A stretch of DNA of 64,000 nucleotides from Aspidiotus rigidus. Lineage: Eukaryota > Arthropoda > Insecta > Hemiptera > Diaspididae. Below, one piece after another: positions 41,107 to 51,711 of the stretch (its first letter is position 1; the number at the start of each line of letters is the position of its first letter). Both the position numbers and the translations under genes were made by a program. The notes under the pieces were generated by a model. That model was not told where the DNA came from. It made no database searches and saw only the letters and a program-made list of their open reading frames with translations. The DNA is taken from positions 12,772,001 through 12,836,000 of the forward strand of contig JAVHKY010000052.1 of the NCBI GenBank assembly GCA_035079385.1, given 5' to 3'.

Positions 41107-43313
41107 ATGGGTGATCGAGTGTATCTTGTGGAAAAACTTTTGAAAAAACGTATGCGAAAGGTAAATATTTTATCGTATGTCAATTATTGTGTCATGCTAT
41201 TTGTACATGCATCGAATGATTTTACTCTCAAATGTTAATCGTTTCAAATCGCATTATTGTTTCAGGGTAAAATCGAATATTTTGTCAAATGGAAAAATTG
41301 GGGTGATCGGTGAGTCATTCAGTCTTATAAATTAATATTCTAAATTTCCTTCATCACTGACAATGAGTGCTCTTTTTCAGGCACAATACTTGGGAGCCTG
41401 AAGAGAATATTCTGGATCATCGCTTAATCGACCAGTTTAATGAAAAGTAAACGTTTTGTATGCTCACTCAATTTTAATGTCACTAATTTTTCGAAAGGAA
41501 AGTCTTAAATTCAATGAAATTTGGAAGATTATAAGTGAAGAACGGAAGGAAAATAAATGTGGGAGCAACCTTGAACTTGCTTGAATGAAAATATAAATGT
41601 AGGTAAAAGAAGGAGCAAAATGAAAAGAAGATGTGAGAGAAAAAGTCTAAGTATATAGCTTTTCATTTTGTGGGAATCATCTCGTGCTAATTCCCAATAT
41701 TCGAAATGTGTAATCAAAATATTTTCCAGACAAAAGAATGATCCACACTCGAGTAGGAGAGGTCGTAAAAAATCATTACGTGTGAGTATTATTTATGATA
41801 AGCAGTGCGTTAAATTAAATTTGAAATTCTAAAATCTCCGTCAAATATTATAGCTTGTTCTGAGTCATGGGCCGTCCGAATCAAACCGTAGTGACATGGA
41901 GGATACTGTAGATGCTGATGACAGTGATAGCAGCGAAGACTCGATTCCGCTTGCCAAAAGAAAAGAAAGTAACAAAATCAAACGAAAACCATTCCTGTGA
42001 GTACCATTTATTTTGATTTTATACTATGTGTCAAACTATGCCCTTCATTTTTGTATTCATTTTCAGGGGTAGCTCACAAGATTCTTTGAAAACCATGTTT
42101 GATGAGCCTTCTCAGTAAGTCATTTCCATACGGTTTGTAATGATACTCTGGTTAGGATTTCTTGCGATATTGTCTTCATTGAAAGAAAACCTTGTGTGCC
42201 TATGAATAATATGCTGACGAAAAAATCCGACCACTCTGAACAAATCATCATCTTCTTTGTTATGAAATTTTTAGAACGTTCCTCCAATAGTATTAAACAT
42301 CAATTCGTTTTTAGAATCCTCACATTTCTGCTGACGCGATAAAATTCGTTTTACGCAAATTTGTTTCATTTTTTCATTAGGAATTGTGTACAAGATACCG
42401 TAGAAGGTGATCTCGATTCTCCTTCACAGTGAGTATTTAGTTGATTATGAGTTATCTTTTAAATCAGTCATATACAACTAACTTATTGAAATTAATTTTC
42501 TTATTAGACAGAAGAATGATAGTTTACAACAGAAGAAAGGTCGGAGAAAATCTCATCAAGTTTCGGTAGGTTTTAATTCAATTTCCATCGTTTTGAAGAG
42601 GAAATTTCTGATGAATTTGAGCTCTCTATTTTAATTGAATTTTTTTTTTTTTGTGCAGCTTGACACAAACGATTCAACAGAACCTACCAATGATGCCGAT
42701 TCAAAAGTTGTTGAAAACTCCAACAGTGAAAACAGTTCGCGAGTCGTTCTTGGGACAGTAAACGACTTTGTAAGCAGTCAAAACGAGAAACAGTTGTGCG
42801 AAACTGGTAAATTGATTTTGTTTGAGCATTTGAAACGATCCTGCAAAAATCAATCAAATTTGATGTGTTTTAGTGAGCGAAAAAAAAATACCTAAACCGA
42901 TAAAGAAAGAAAAACTGAAACTGAATACATTGGAAGATGCTACGTTAGTGTCCAAACGGAAAGAGTCGCATAGCGTGAAACGAAAAGCCGAAGTGTCTTC
43001 TAAATTATTTTCTGAAGAATCAGGGAAGATAGGAGTGAAGATTACGACGAGTCCATCGGAGAATGGATCCAAAGTGTCGAAACTCACTTCACCTTCTCTC
43101 GAACCGAAGCCAGTTTCGACGACTGAGATGAAGACGGTATGGATTAATCCTAGTCATGAGTATTGGCGAAAGAAAAACCCGGTAGCCGATCAGATGTTCA
43201 TAACCGATGTACAAGTTGATTTGAATATGGTCACTGTACGAGAATGTCCGACAGACAAGGGATTCTTTCGTGAACGTGAAGAGAAACCTAAGGACGTGAA
43301 CACACTTACGTGA
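41107..43313 (+). CDS. Pc: Polycomb chromobox protein (366 aa, ten exons)
   Basis: Exons 41107-41160, 41266-41309, 41381-41446, 41730-41781, 41854-41996, 42067-42114, 42381-42428, 42508-42565, 42659-42806 and 42874-43313 join in phase to 366 codons. Residues 4-54 form a chromodomain of Polycomb type: VYLVEKLLKKRMRKGKIEYF, then [20 protein letters not shown] and DHRLIDQFN; the aromatic cage residues (Y, W, W) are present. The C-terminal ITDVQVDLNMVTVRECPTD then KGFF is the Pc box that binds RING1/Sce in PRC1. The linker is basic and Ser/Asp-rich with RRGRKK and KKGRRK, AT-hook-like. Polycomb reads H3K27me3 and silences developmental genes in the nucleus. The start ATG is the first in frame. 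The linker contains apparent exon duplications (exons 4/8 and 6/7). Gene identity is firm. Confidence 0.92.
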
Positions 43314-43690
43314 GATAACCTGTCATTGTTTTGAAATCAAATGGAAGAAGTTATCATAAAGTTCGTGTTGTTGTTTGTGGTGGAGTTTTTTCCTCCGTTT
43401 TGAAAATTCCAGCATCTATGTAGGACTATCCTTGATATTATTTTGTATCAATTCACAATTTCTGTCATAAATTGATTATATCTCGACCCTCAAGAATGAG
43501 ATAACTTGCATCGATTATTCATCTTTTGTAAAATTAAATTTCTCATACTTATCATTCGAAATTTCTTTTTTTTTCATTGATTGAATTATTGAATACATAA
43601 TTTAAAATTCAAAAAATGCTACTGCAATATTGAAATTAGTACGCGAACCCCTCTTATCTTCTGGCTAGGTTTTTGGATTACCGGTACAAG
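43314..43690 (+). other. Probable 3' UTR of Pc; no other gene
   Basis: AT-rich sequence after the TGA at 43311-43313. I see no clean AATAAA in the first 300 bp. Confidence 0.4.
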
Positions 43691-43694
43691 TCCT

Positions 43695-43898
43695 GTGTTG
43701 ATTTCTTACCCCTTCCCCTATTCCGTCAAGAACTCACTTGACCTAGTTGAGAAGATTAAGGATATAACCTCGCCTCCCGGTTCTATCTCGACATCCTTTG
43801 ATGTCACTCATATACCTTTCCAACCTACTCTTGAGAGAATTAAAGTGAAACTGGAGGACGCCGAAGTTTCTCTTATTGAACGACTGTTTCGCCCCTAA
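43695..43898 (+). pseudogene. Penelope-like element reverse transcriptase fragment
   Basis: The 67-codon stretch contains SVKNSLDLVEKIKDI, then SISTSFDVTHIPFQPTLERI and KVKLEDAEVSLIERLF. In Penelope-like RTs the segment (Y)-(V/I)-KNS-(L/F)-D-(L/F)-(V)-(E/K)-K precedes an (V/L)-SFDV-(T/V)-(S)-LF-(T)-N-(V/I)-P block at the first catalytic aspartate; here SFDVT keeps that Asp. No YxDD region follows. Upstream codons in the same area are broken by stops. Penelope-like elements copy themselves through an RT with a GIY-YIG endonuclease and often carry hammerhead ribozymes; a hammerhead-like hairpin lies about 80 bp downstream. This is a short dead fragment. Confidence 0.5.
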
Positions 43899-43975
43899 TT
43901 TCTGCAAATTCAACGAGAAAATGTTGGTCTTCCCTGATGGCGTTAGGATCCCAATTAGGGTCCCTTAAGAAAAAA

Positions 43976-44007
43976 CTTGGTGGTGGCAATTGCCGAAAGC
44001 GCTCTCG
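43976..44007 (+). other. Degenerate hammerhead-like hairpin
   Basis: TTGGTGGTGGCAATTGCCGAAAGCGCTC: a GGCAATTGCC stem followed by GAAAGCGCTC, the same layout as the cores at 11909-11948 and 15625-15660. The CUGANGA box is not kept. Confidence 0.35.
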
Positions 44008-44699
44008 CGTTATAATTCTAATTTTAATTTTGCGATCGTATTTTTTGAATTTATTCATTCTGATAAATATGAATCACCTATGGTTTATAAGTTGGTACGG
44101 TTTCACGGTGTTGAATGTAGATGGGCGTGGCATGGCTTACATCCTCTTGCCTCGCGTATACCAAACTGTTCATATAAAACCTTACCGACTTAACAGCAAG
44201 CCTTCTATGTTGCGACGACTGATAATGCCATTTACCCAGGCTATCGCATCGGCGGTCTATATACTATATCGTCTAAACAGAAAACACTTGGAGTTAATTA
44301 TATATTCCCCACGTAGCAAAAACCCAGGAGCCACTTCACAAACTTTAATAGAAAGACACCAAGTTCATATGATCTAAGGAGTGCAAGGTTACATTTGGGA
44401 GGGTAAAAGAATACTTCAGCATCATCGCCAGCGTTAACCATTTATGACCCTTAATTACCAATCCAGACCCACACTGATGCCAAGGCATGGGGCCCGTCTC
44501 AAAACAAACTCAGGAAAATGGCGAAGAAGGACTGTAGCTTACTTCTCTAAAAAGTTGAGCACCCATAATCCTATAAGGAAATCTGAATTTTATTATTATT
44601 CTTCTCTTTAGGCTAGGAGTAATCTAAAACCTACAAAAAGTATCAAGAAAATTCATTCCCGGGTGACTTGTGGATTATTTTAATCACGATTACCGTCCT
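44008..44699. other. No gene assigned
   Basis: ORFs of 146 codons (43937-44377) and 67 codons (43990-44193) overlap here. I see no conserved motif; they may be further decayed retroelement sequence linked to the Penelope-like fragment. Confidence 0.3.
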
Positions 44700-44976
44700 A
44701 TAAGGCAATGTCGGGAACGCGATAATATGTTACTTCACTGGGTGGCTTATGTTATCAGTCCCATTCGAGAACACTTGGATTCAAAGTTATATTTTCAAAA
44801 TAACTCATCAAATAAACATTTCAGTGGAAAATCATGAGAATAAAAGTGATACAGGTTGAAATTATCTTTAATTTGAGCCCACTTCCAAACATTTTTGTGC
44901 AATTTGTTTTTTTATCAACTCCCGTAAAGAAATGTACAGGGGCATTACACCCAATGAGAGTTCCCGACATCGCCTC
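44700..44976. mobile_element. About 277-bp MITE, AAGGC(A/G)ATGTCGGGAAC ends
   Basis: AAGGCAATGTCGGGAAC at the left and GTTCCCGACATCGCCT at the right. A relative with GTCGC(A/G)AAC ends is at 46953-47233. Confidence 0.55.
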
Positions 44977-45057
44977 AGTAATTACATTCGCCATTAAAAT
45001 TTTTATCTTCTGATGATGGATATCAGTTTTCAGATTACGTTAGTAGTGTGTTCAATT

Positions 45058-45560
45058 TTACGGAATAGAATTTAAGTGATAAGAGATAATTGACATTGTT
45101 GGAATCGGTCGGGGAAAAAAGGAGTAAAGTGAGAGAGTGTAAAATTTCGCGAGTATCGGAGCGAAATGAACGAATGATTGTATAGTACCCTAATACTTGA
45201 ATATGAAATCGATATCGAACTAATTATTATTGTATCTATTTGTCGCGTATATTGATTGTTATTCTTTCATTAGGTACTACATCTCGCAAGTCGTTGAGGG
45301 CTTATTAGTTCGTCAATCGTATTTAAGAAGTAGGAATCTGTTTTACAAAAGATCCAATCTGTCACAAAAATGTTTTATCGCGTACGGCATAGTTTGAGGA
45401 CCCGGCATACTATTTTCATATCGTATCTTTTCATGTTCGCGTTTGCGATACCTAGTTCTATGTTCTGCAGAATAGATTTCATCGTAACTCATTTTCATGC
45501 GTTATACGTTATTACCGTATTTCATAACCGAAGAAAACAACCAAGAAAAAGATGAAAATT
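45058..45560 (+). repeat. Dispersed repeat (copy 2), see 33595-33990
   Basis: Same orientation and order of shared words as copy 1. This copy has an extra segment at about 45290-45390. Confidence 0.6.
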
Positions 45561-45677
45561 CGAAGAAGTCAAGGAATGATATGAATGATGTAAAAATTGT
45601 TTAAATATGTCCCGGCGAAATCAAAAGCAAATTGTGATAATATTATTCATTAAAGAATGATATTCAATAGAAGGTGA

Positions 45678-46883
45678 TAGTCCAGTAAAATTAGCCATTG
45701 TAATAAACAATAAATGGTACAGAAGCGAAATTTGGAAAAGTTGTTAGGAATCTTCTCGTGAGTCTTTTCCGAAGTTTCCCCAACATTCCGAGTAGAGCTT
45801 TTGCCCCCAGGGGGCTGCAAAGGGAAAATTTTTTAGTTTTCCAGCTCTAATTCGCGAACAAATGATTTTAGAGGAAAAATGTTCAAATAAAAATTGTTCA
45901 TCGTAAAATTTCCCATAAAAAAGGTCTCTACATAATATTTTCTCTATAAATGCACTGTTACGCCACTACAGCGCGTGACAAGTGAACACCTCTTGCTACT
46001 CCGTATGTGAGAATGTAGATCAGGTATACCACGCGACGCGAGTCACTTATTACATTGTTTTCGTTGGTACTAGTAAGTCGTAGATAGGAATTATTGTAAA
46101 AAAATAAATAATGATAAGTAAGAAAAGATAAATTTAATTTTAATCCTTTATAAACTCAAAAATTTTCAATTTTACATGCTTTTGTAACTGACTGTTTCTA
46201 CTTGTAAGTATTGAAAAGAAAAAGATTAGAAAATGAAAAATAAATTATGGTATTGATTATAAAGTGTTGATGTCCTCTTAAAATAGTAGATGTAGAATCT
46301 ATACCCAACCACATTAATTTGTTCCCAGGCCACTCGACGCGCAGAAACAATAACTCGCATTTTTATATGTGACCTGGTTCCAAGAAAGGGACCGGAGCGT
46401 CCAAATATCAATCTGGAGATATGGGTCTTCTTGCGTCTTCAGGCAGACTCTTATCTCCGGGTTCATATTTGAACGTTTTCAGTCCTTCCTGAAACCAGGT
46501 CACATATGGTAGAACGCAATGTGCTGCGTAAATCAATGTCAATGATACAGAGTAGTAAGAGGTGTTCACTTGTCACGCGCTGTAGCGGCGTAACAGTGCA
46601 TTTACAGAAAAAATATGTGGAGACCTTTTTTATAGAAAATTTTACGAGGAACAATTTTTGTTTGAACTTTTTTTCTCTAAAATCGTTTGTTTGCGAATTA
46701 GAGCTAGAAAACTAAAAAAATCCTTCCTTGTACCCCCCCCCCCTGGGGGAAAAGCTCCACTCGGAATGTTGGGGAAACTTGGGAAAAGACTCATGAGAAA
46801 GTTCCCAACAACTTTTCCAAGTTCCGCTTCTGTACCATTTATTGTTTTTTTTGATCTTTAAAATGGCTAATTTTACTGGACTA
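45678..46883. mobile_element. 1.2-kb foldback with about 320-bp inverted repeats
   Basis: The left arm starts TAGTCCAGTAAAATTAGCCA (45678) and the right arm ends with its complement at 46883. The arms also share ATAAATGGTACAGAAGCGAA and, at the inner end, GCGTGACAAGTGAACACCTC. A separate 143-bp MITE is inserted in the spacer. No ORF. Confidence 0.85.
46365..46507. mobile_element. 143-bp MITE, ATATGTGACCTGGTT ends
   Basis: ATATGTGACCTGGTTCCAAG at the left, complement with drift at 46485-46507. It is nested in the spacer of the 1.2-kb foldback. Confidence 0.7.
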
Positions 46884-46952
46884 TGAGTATTATTAGGAAA
46901 AAATTAAGATTGGGTGTTCTTTTATTGTTATTCATTACCTACTTAGCATTGT

Positions 46953-47233
46953 CTATGAGACAATGTCGCAAACGCTCACTGGGGGCTCCATCCAATGCAT
47001 TTGTTTGTGGATGATGATCAGAAAATATTTTCAACAAAGTAGATATTTGACAGTGGACTAAAATTAAAGAAAATTTTGATCGCTACCACTTTCATTCTTA
47101 TGATTTTTTTGTAGAAATACCTTTTAAGAAGTTATTTGAAGATAGAAAACTTCAAATTGTAATGTTGTGTAAATGCACCTGATAACACAAGCCCTCAGTG
47201 AGTGTTCGCGTCGGTTCGCGACATCGCCCTATA
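46953..47233. mobile_element. About 281-bp MITE, second copy of the GACAATGTCGC family
   Basis: TATGAGACAATGTCGCAAACGC at the left, GTTCGCGACATCGCCCTATA at the right. CACTGGGGG/CTCAGTG is also mirrored. Confidence 0.6.
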
Positions 47234-47264
47234 GAATTTGCATCAAAATTGAAAATTAACATGT

Positions 47265-47687
47265 TGTGACCTGTCACGAAGAAATTGACCTTATAAGATT
47301 TATGCAGTAGAGCTACATTTTCTGCAGTACCCACTGAACTATATTTGTACTGCAGAGATTTGCCATACAAAGATGAATTGACGTCGTAGGTATATGCAAA
47401 TTATGAATTTGAGAAAAAGAGGCTATATCAAGTCTACCCATAACCCCTTTTCCTCGTATTCATTATCTGCATATGTGACCCCCGTCTACAGAAATCCGGC
47501 TTAGTGTTCAATTACAATCAAGAGAAAAGGACCTTCCTCGGTAAAAGATCCTTTCCTCCTGATAGATATTCAACGCTAAGCCGGGTTTCTGTAGACGGGG
47601 TTACATATACGTCAATTCAACTTTGTGCGGCAGAGATGTAGCAGGGGTATGAATCTCATAAGGTCGATTTCTTTGTGACAGGTCACA
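47265..47687. mobile_element. Foldback with TGTGACCTGTCAC ends and a nested MITE
   Basis: TGTGACCTGTCACGAAGAAA (47265) and its complement (47668-47687); GACCTTAT and TACAAAGATGAATTGACGT are also mirrored. The MITE at 47471-47608 sits in the centre. Confidence 0.7.
47471..47608. mobile_element. 138-bp MITE, ATATGTGACCCCGTCTACAG ends
   Basis: ATATGTGACCCCCGTCTACA and AATCCGGCTTAG are mirrored at the right as GTAGACGGGGTTACATAT. Confidence 0.75.
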
Positions 47688-47754
47688 GTTTATTGTTGAC
47701 TCTTGACTGCTTGTTTTTCCTTGTAGAAGGCAGATAACCGTTATTTAGGTGAGA

Positions 47755-48374
47755 GTTGGACTCCGTTTAGCCAAACCCAACCAAGGGAAAAGGACAGGTG
47801 GATAGCGGTAGAAAATAGTATATCAGGATGAGAGAGCGAGTTTTTACGTTTCAAGTGCGAATGTTTACCAAACGAGCCGAAGGCGAAGGAAGTAAACGCA
47901 CGAAAAACGTAATCGCTGACCATCCTGATAAATAGTAAACTATTTTTTTTAAAAAGGTACTCGGAAAATCGTGATTGATAAGAAAACTGAGTAATGATTT
48001 CATTACTGTTCAGTTTTTGAACATTGATCAACTAATTAGTGAATGAGGTTCTTCCAACCTAATAAATGTTTGTTTACAGTTGACTTTCCGAGTACCTGTT
48101 TAAAAAAACAATTTACCTCCCGCGAAAACGTTTTCCGCTCATCTTTCATTAAAATACAGTACACGACAGTATCGGAAAGTAATGTGATTCTCTCGTGCGT
48201 TTACGTCACTCGGCTCCGCCTTCAATAAACTTCTCACTCGGGAATCACATTTCCTCTATTGTCGCGTAATATACTAATAAATTTTTACAAAAGGACCCCT
48301 ATAAGATTGTGATGATTTTTGCTCCAATTCAGTGAAGATAATATTTGAAATGTATGAATATAAGAGAAGAAAAA
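47755..48374. other. No gene seen; scraps of foldback ends
   Basis: TTTAGCCAAACCCAACCAAG at about 47766 is a single end of the 8491-8626 MITE. GGTACTCGGAAA (about 47958) and TTTCCGAGTACC (about 48085) form a further imperfect palindrome over about 47800-48260. Confidence 0.45.
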
Positions 48375-48652
48375 GAGGGGGGTTGTTGGTAAATGAAAAA
48401 CTCAAGCGAAAAATTTAGTCACCTTGTCGGGATCCGAACCCGAGATACACTTGGTGAGTGTTCGTCGTCGTTGCGGGCAGTGACGTACTAGTTCTCGTCG
48501 TTGGTAATTGGAAAAATTCGTGGAAGACTTGATCGCCCTCGTAGCTCAGCGGTTAGAGCAGTCGCCCGGCAAGCGAAAGGTCTCGAGTTCGGATCCCGAC
48601 GAGGTGATCAAATTTTTCGCCTGAGTTTTTCATTTACCAACAACCCCCCTCC
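48375..48652. mobile_element. Head-to-head tRNA-like SINE foldback, 278 bp
   Basis: Arms of about 70 bp (GAGGGGGGTTGTTGGTAAAT, GAAAAACTCAAGCGAAAAAT, CGGGATCCGAACCCGAGA) are mirrored. The right half contains a nearly complete tRNA-like sequence, the left half only its T-arm and tail. This is consistent with two tRNA-derived SINE copies joined in opposite orientation. Confidence 0.65.
48535..48606 (+). other. tRNA-like (Ala, GGC) sequence, not a functional tRNA
   Basis: Cloverleaf layout: GTAGCTCAGCGGTTAGAGCA D-arm (A box), anticodon loop CCGGCAA (GGC), and T-arm with GGTCTCGAGTTCGGATCCC (B box). Acceptor pairs 1 and 2 mismatch, base 33 is C instead of U, and the anticodon and T stems each have a mismatch. 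It looks like the head of a SINE with RNA polymerase III promoter boxes. Confidence 0.55.
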
Positions 48653-49499
48653 TTTAATATTACCCCCGCACGTAAGTATTGTGTCTTTCATAAGAGTCTT
48701 TCGTCATCATTGTAAATAAATTTCAATATCATGATTGGCGACTCTAGTAACCTGTATGTTTTTGTGTATTTTGTAAATAAATTTCAAATTAGTTGCATCA
48801 ATTGGGATGATACGAATAAAATTAGCATTATTTCTCAAAAATAAAATCCTAAATTTTCATAGGATTGAAACAATAATACACAATCAATTCCCTCATATCT
48901 TCCCCTTGAGAAAATCTGCTCTAAAATTTTTCAATTTTCATTTGTAATACTAACAATATTAACACAAACTGGAACTACTCGCAAAATTCACTTCTTCACT
49001 AAAACAAATGTGTTTATACAATGAGATATCTATTATATCATATTCAGAACTTTTTCTAACAGAATATATTATTTTTCTGATCTAAAAAATCACTAAATAA
49101 ATGAATATTTGAAAATTTCAATCCGTTTTGGTGAGTGATTAATGTCAGTAGTAGCATAGCTTTTCTACTTCCACTAGTGCCTATTGTAATACGTTTAAAT
49201 GATAGAGAATGTTTGTAGGAATTTTTCTTCTCATTTTCCATAAATACTTCTGAGAAAGAAGTTTGTTCATTCTTATTACCAATAGGAATTTCAATTTTGA
49301 TTTGTTTGAATTCAAAGTCCAAGAGCAATTGAGCGTAGATAGATAGATATAAATACTCTACTGGTAAAAGAAGAAAAAAAGTATTTAAATACACAAGCAC
49401 TAAGTCCGTTTCCTTATTTATACTAAAAATGGGGAAAGAAAAAAGTGTATATAAAGGGAGAGGCCTCATCAATCCATTTTTCAATCACATATTGATACG
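48653..49499. other. No gene assigned
   Basis: Very AT-rich. A 142-codon minus-strand ORF (49056-49484) has no recognisable motif and lies opposite the start of the viral-like segment that follows. Confidence 0.35.
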
Positions 49500-49815
49500 G
49501 CTAAACTCATTGGCTACAAGTGGCTTGGTCCTGGTACGCCAGTAAAAGAAAAAATTTCAACTAATATTTCTCCTGTAGATTAACTTAATTATTACGCTCA
49601 ATTACATGATTTAGGATATATTCAAAATCAAAAAATATTGGTGAATGAAGTAAATTGGACAACAATTTAGAATTGAAAGTTTGGTCAGTTCCAAAAAATT
49701 CTTCTAAAATATTTTCAGAACGCGCACTTGCTTATTTGACAACAAACCTGATACAAACAGACCAATACATGCAGGGAGGAGGATATAAGTTCAAACCTAA
49801 AAAGAAAAAAAAAAT
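49500..49815 (+). pseudogene. Phospholipase A2-like viral fragment (densovirus-type endogenous element)
   Basis: In one frame the sequence reads IGYKWLGPGTP followed some 20 codons later by AQLHDLGY. G-Y-x-(Y/W)-LGPG and (A)-x-x-HD-x-x-Y are the calcium loop and the His-Asp catalytic site of the phospholipase A2 domain in parvovirus/densovirus VP1, also found in some Polinton-like and adintovirus genomes. A TAA stop lies between the two motifs (about 49578-49580) and another ends the frame near 49667. Downstream, another frame gives a basic tail (GGGYKFKPKKKKKIIK, about 49774-49820). In viruses this domain breaches the endosomal membrane. Here it is a broken genomic copy. Which virus group it came from is not settled. 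Confidence 0.5.
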
Positions 49816-50638
49816 AATAAAATGAAGGATGGAGGAAGTATTCCTATAACTCTCAAGAAATTGATTTCACATATGAAAAAAAATGTTGATAAAAATGGCT
49901 ACATTCAACAATATCTAAGAGAACTTCAAGTTGGTATAAGTAAAAGTTCAATATTACCTCGGTCAGAAGGTTCAATTTCCCTACTCCCAAGAGTCTTGGG
50001 TTTGGGATTAGCGGGACGAGAAGCCAGTTCAATTTCTGATGTATTTGTACAAGGACTTGCAGAAGTAATAGATATTAAAAGGATCTGGCTCCAAAAACAC
50101 CTACATCCAACCGTGAGCTTGTAAGGTCCTGATTGTAAAGTCACTGTTGAAGGAATTCTTTGGGTAGTCGCACATATTTTATTATTTTCAATACTGATAA
50201 TGGTTTGAGAAAAAATATTGTAGACTGTGTCGGCCATCCTTACAAGCTCCTGTGAGATTAGGTGTTCACTGGTGACGATATGGGTACGGATCACAGTACA
50301 ATATAGAGGTATTGACACTATACAAAATTCTTGTCACACAAATAATGTAGTTCATACATAATTTCGCTGCGCCGTTGTTAATGCCTTCCGCACCCCACCA
50401 GCGTTGTTATCTTACCAGAGGTACCCTAATACTGACAAATTTCCAAAGGTTATAATTATAAAAAATCAAGAAATTTAGACATGAGAATTATTTTTTTTTG
50501 AAATATGTAGAGCATAATGAGTAGTATATTCCCACTCTTCTACATTTTTTTTTTTAAATAGTGAATTTATATAAGACTATGTATAACCGGGGAACTGATC
50601 ATCGGCGCTACATAGTGGCAAAACACTCAAGTACATCA
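49816..50638. other. No gene assigned; possible continuation of viral fragment
   Basis: A 100-codon plus-strand ORF (49822-50124, starting MKDGGSIPITLKK) follows the basic tail and ends in sequence (GGATCTGGCTCCAAAAACAC, about 50080) that is found inverted at about 51320. GTACAATA(T)AGAGGTATTGAC (50298) is likewise inverted at 51266. So the right part belongs to a repeat. Confidence 0.35.
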
Positions 50639-51223
50639 TTGCCGTACAAAGTTAAATTGACGTATGTATACAACGATCACCGAGACGAGGCGTTCGGATC
50701 AATGGGCTGTATGTGTGTTGGTAACGAAGCTTCGTATTCACACACCACTACTATCACAGTCGATTGCATATCAGTGCATATACGTCTCTTTTTTGGACAT
50801 ATATGCATCCCAAGGTGAAAAATGTACCGTATCTGAAGATTGAGCACTTATAGGGCTTTTCCATGTCGGCGCATTGCATATGTATTCTCCTACGTGTTAT
50901 CGAAATGGTAGTATTTCTAAAACATTGCTCTTATGGCAAACTACTCCACAATGAAAATGAGTATGCAATCCAGCAACACCCATAAGAGCAATGTTAGAAA
51001 TACTACCATTTTGATAACACGTAGGAGAATACGTATGCAATGCGCCGATATGGAAAAGCCCTATTGAAGAAAATTATTATAATCATCGAATTCTGTATTG
51101 AAAATTGCTATGAGTGAGCAACTTATGCGATCTTAATATCTTTCGAATACATTTTTATATTCTTTTTGATACTTTTCCGTGATCGTTGTTTTCGCCTATA
51201 CGTCAATTCAACTTTGTACGGCA
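50639..51223. mobile_element. 585-bp foldback, TGCCGTACAAAGTT ends, with nested MITE
   Basis: TTGCCGTACAAAGTTAAATT at the left and AATTCAACTTTGTACGGCAG at the right. The palindrome 50851-51063 lies inside. The same end motif occurs at about 47345, 47615 and 53637. Confidence 0.65.
50851..51063. mobile_element. 213-bp palindromic MITE, full-length TAGGGCTTTTCC family
   Basis: TAGGGCTTTTCCATGTCGGC and ATTCTCCTACGTGTTATC are mirrored at the right. The inner TTGCTCTTATGG...CCATAAGAGCAA is also mirrored. Shortened relatives are at 34077-34386 and 38957-39045. Confidence 0.85.
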
Positions 51224-51711
51224 GATCATTTCTCGTGACAGCATTAGTAATGGTGAACATAGGCAACTGTCAATACCTCTTTATTGTACCGTGGTACAGA
51301 TGGATGTAGGCAGTTTTTGGAGCCGTATCCTTTTGATAAAGTCATGTCCGGGACTTATCCCTTCTGTCAGTCTTTGTACATGGTCTAATACAAGAGAGGT
51401 TTTGTCTGTACGTCGATTTGAGTGCCGTTTGGGAGTTGCTCTTTCTTTTTAGCCGATTGAGCGTAGAGATCTAATAAAATCTGTTTTGCATTAGTGAATA
51501 GTGTCGTTTCATGTGGGTTCAACATAATGGAATGGAGATGAGTCAATCCAGTAGAGTCGAGATGCTCCAGAAGCGTTGAAAATTTTTGCGGGTGCAAAGG
51601 TGACATTGTGGCTTGTGAAAATGACATCACCAGTGGCAAACCATTCTTCCAAATTTTTGTAATTAAAATTTTGGAGTCGAAATTTCCCAGGCAAGGCAGT
51701 TCAATAATATA
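51224..51711. other. No gene assigned
   Basis: The 118-codon minus-strand ORF (51385-51741) contains PGKFRLQNFNYKNLEEWFAT-like residues in an alternative frame, faintly like an LTR-element Gag N-terminus, but too short to call. It may be a Gag scrap. Confidence 0.3.

Noticed and set aside
48535..48606. A functional tRNA-Ala gene
   Set aside because: Two acceptor mismatches, C at position 33 and mismatched stems, and it lies in an inverted SINE-like repeat.
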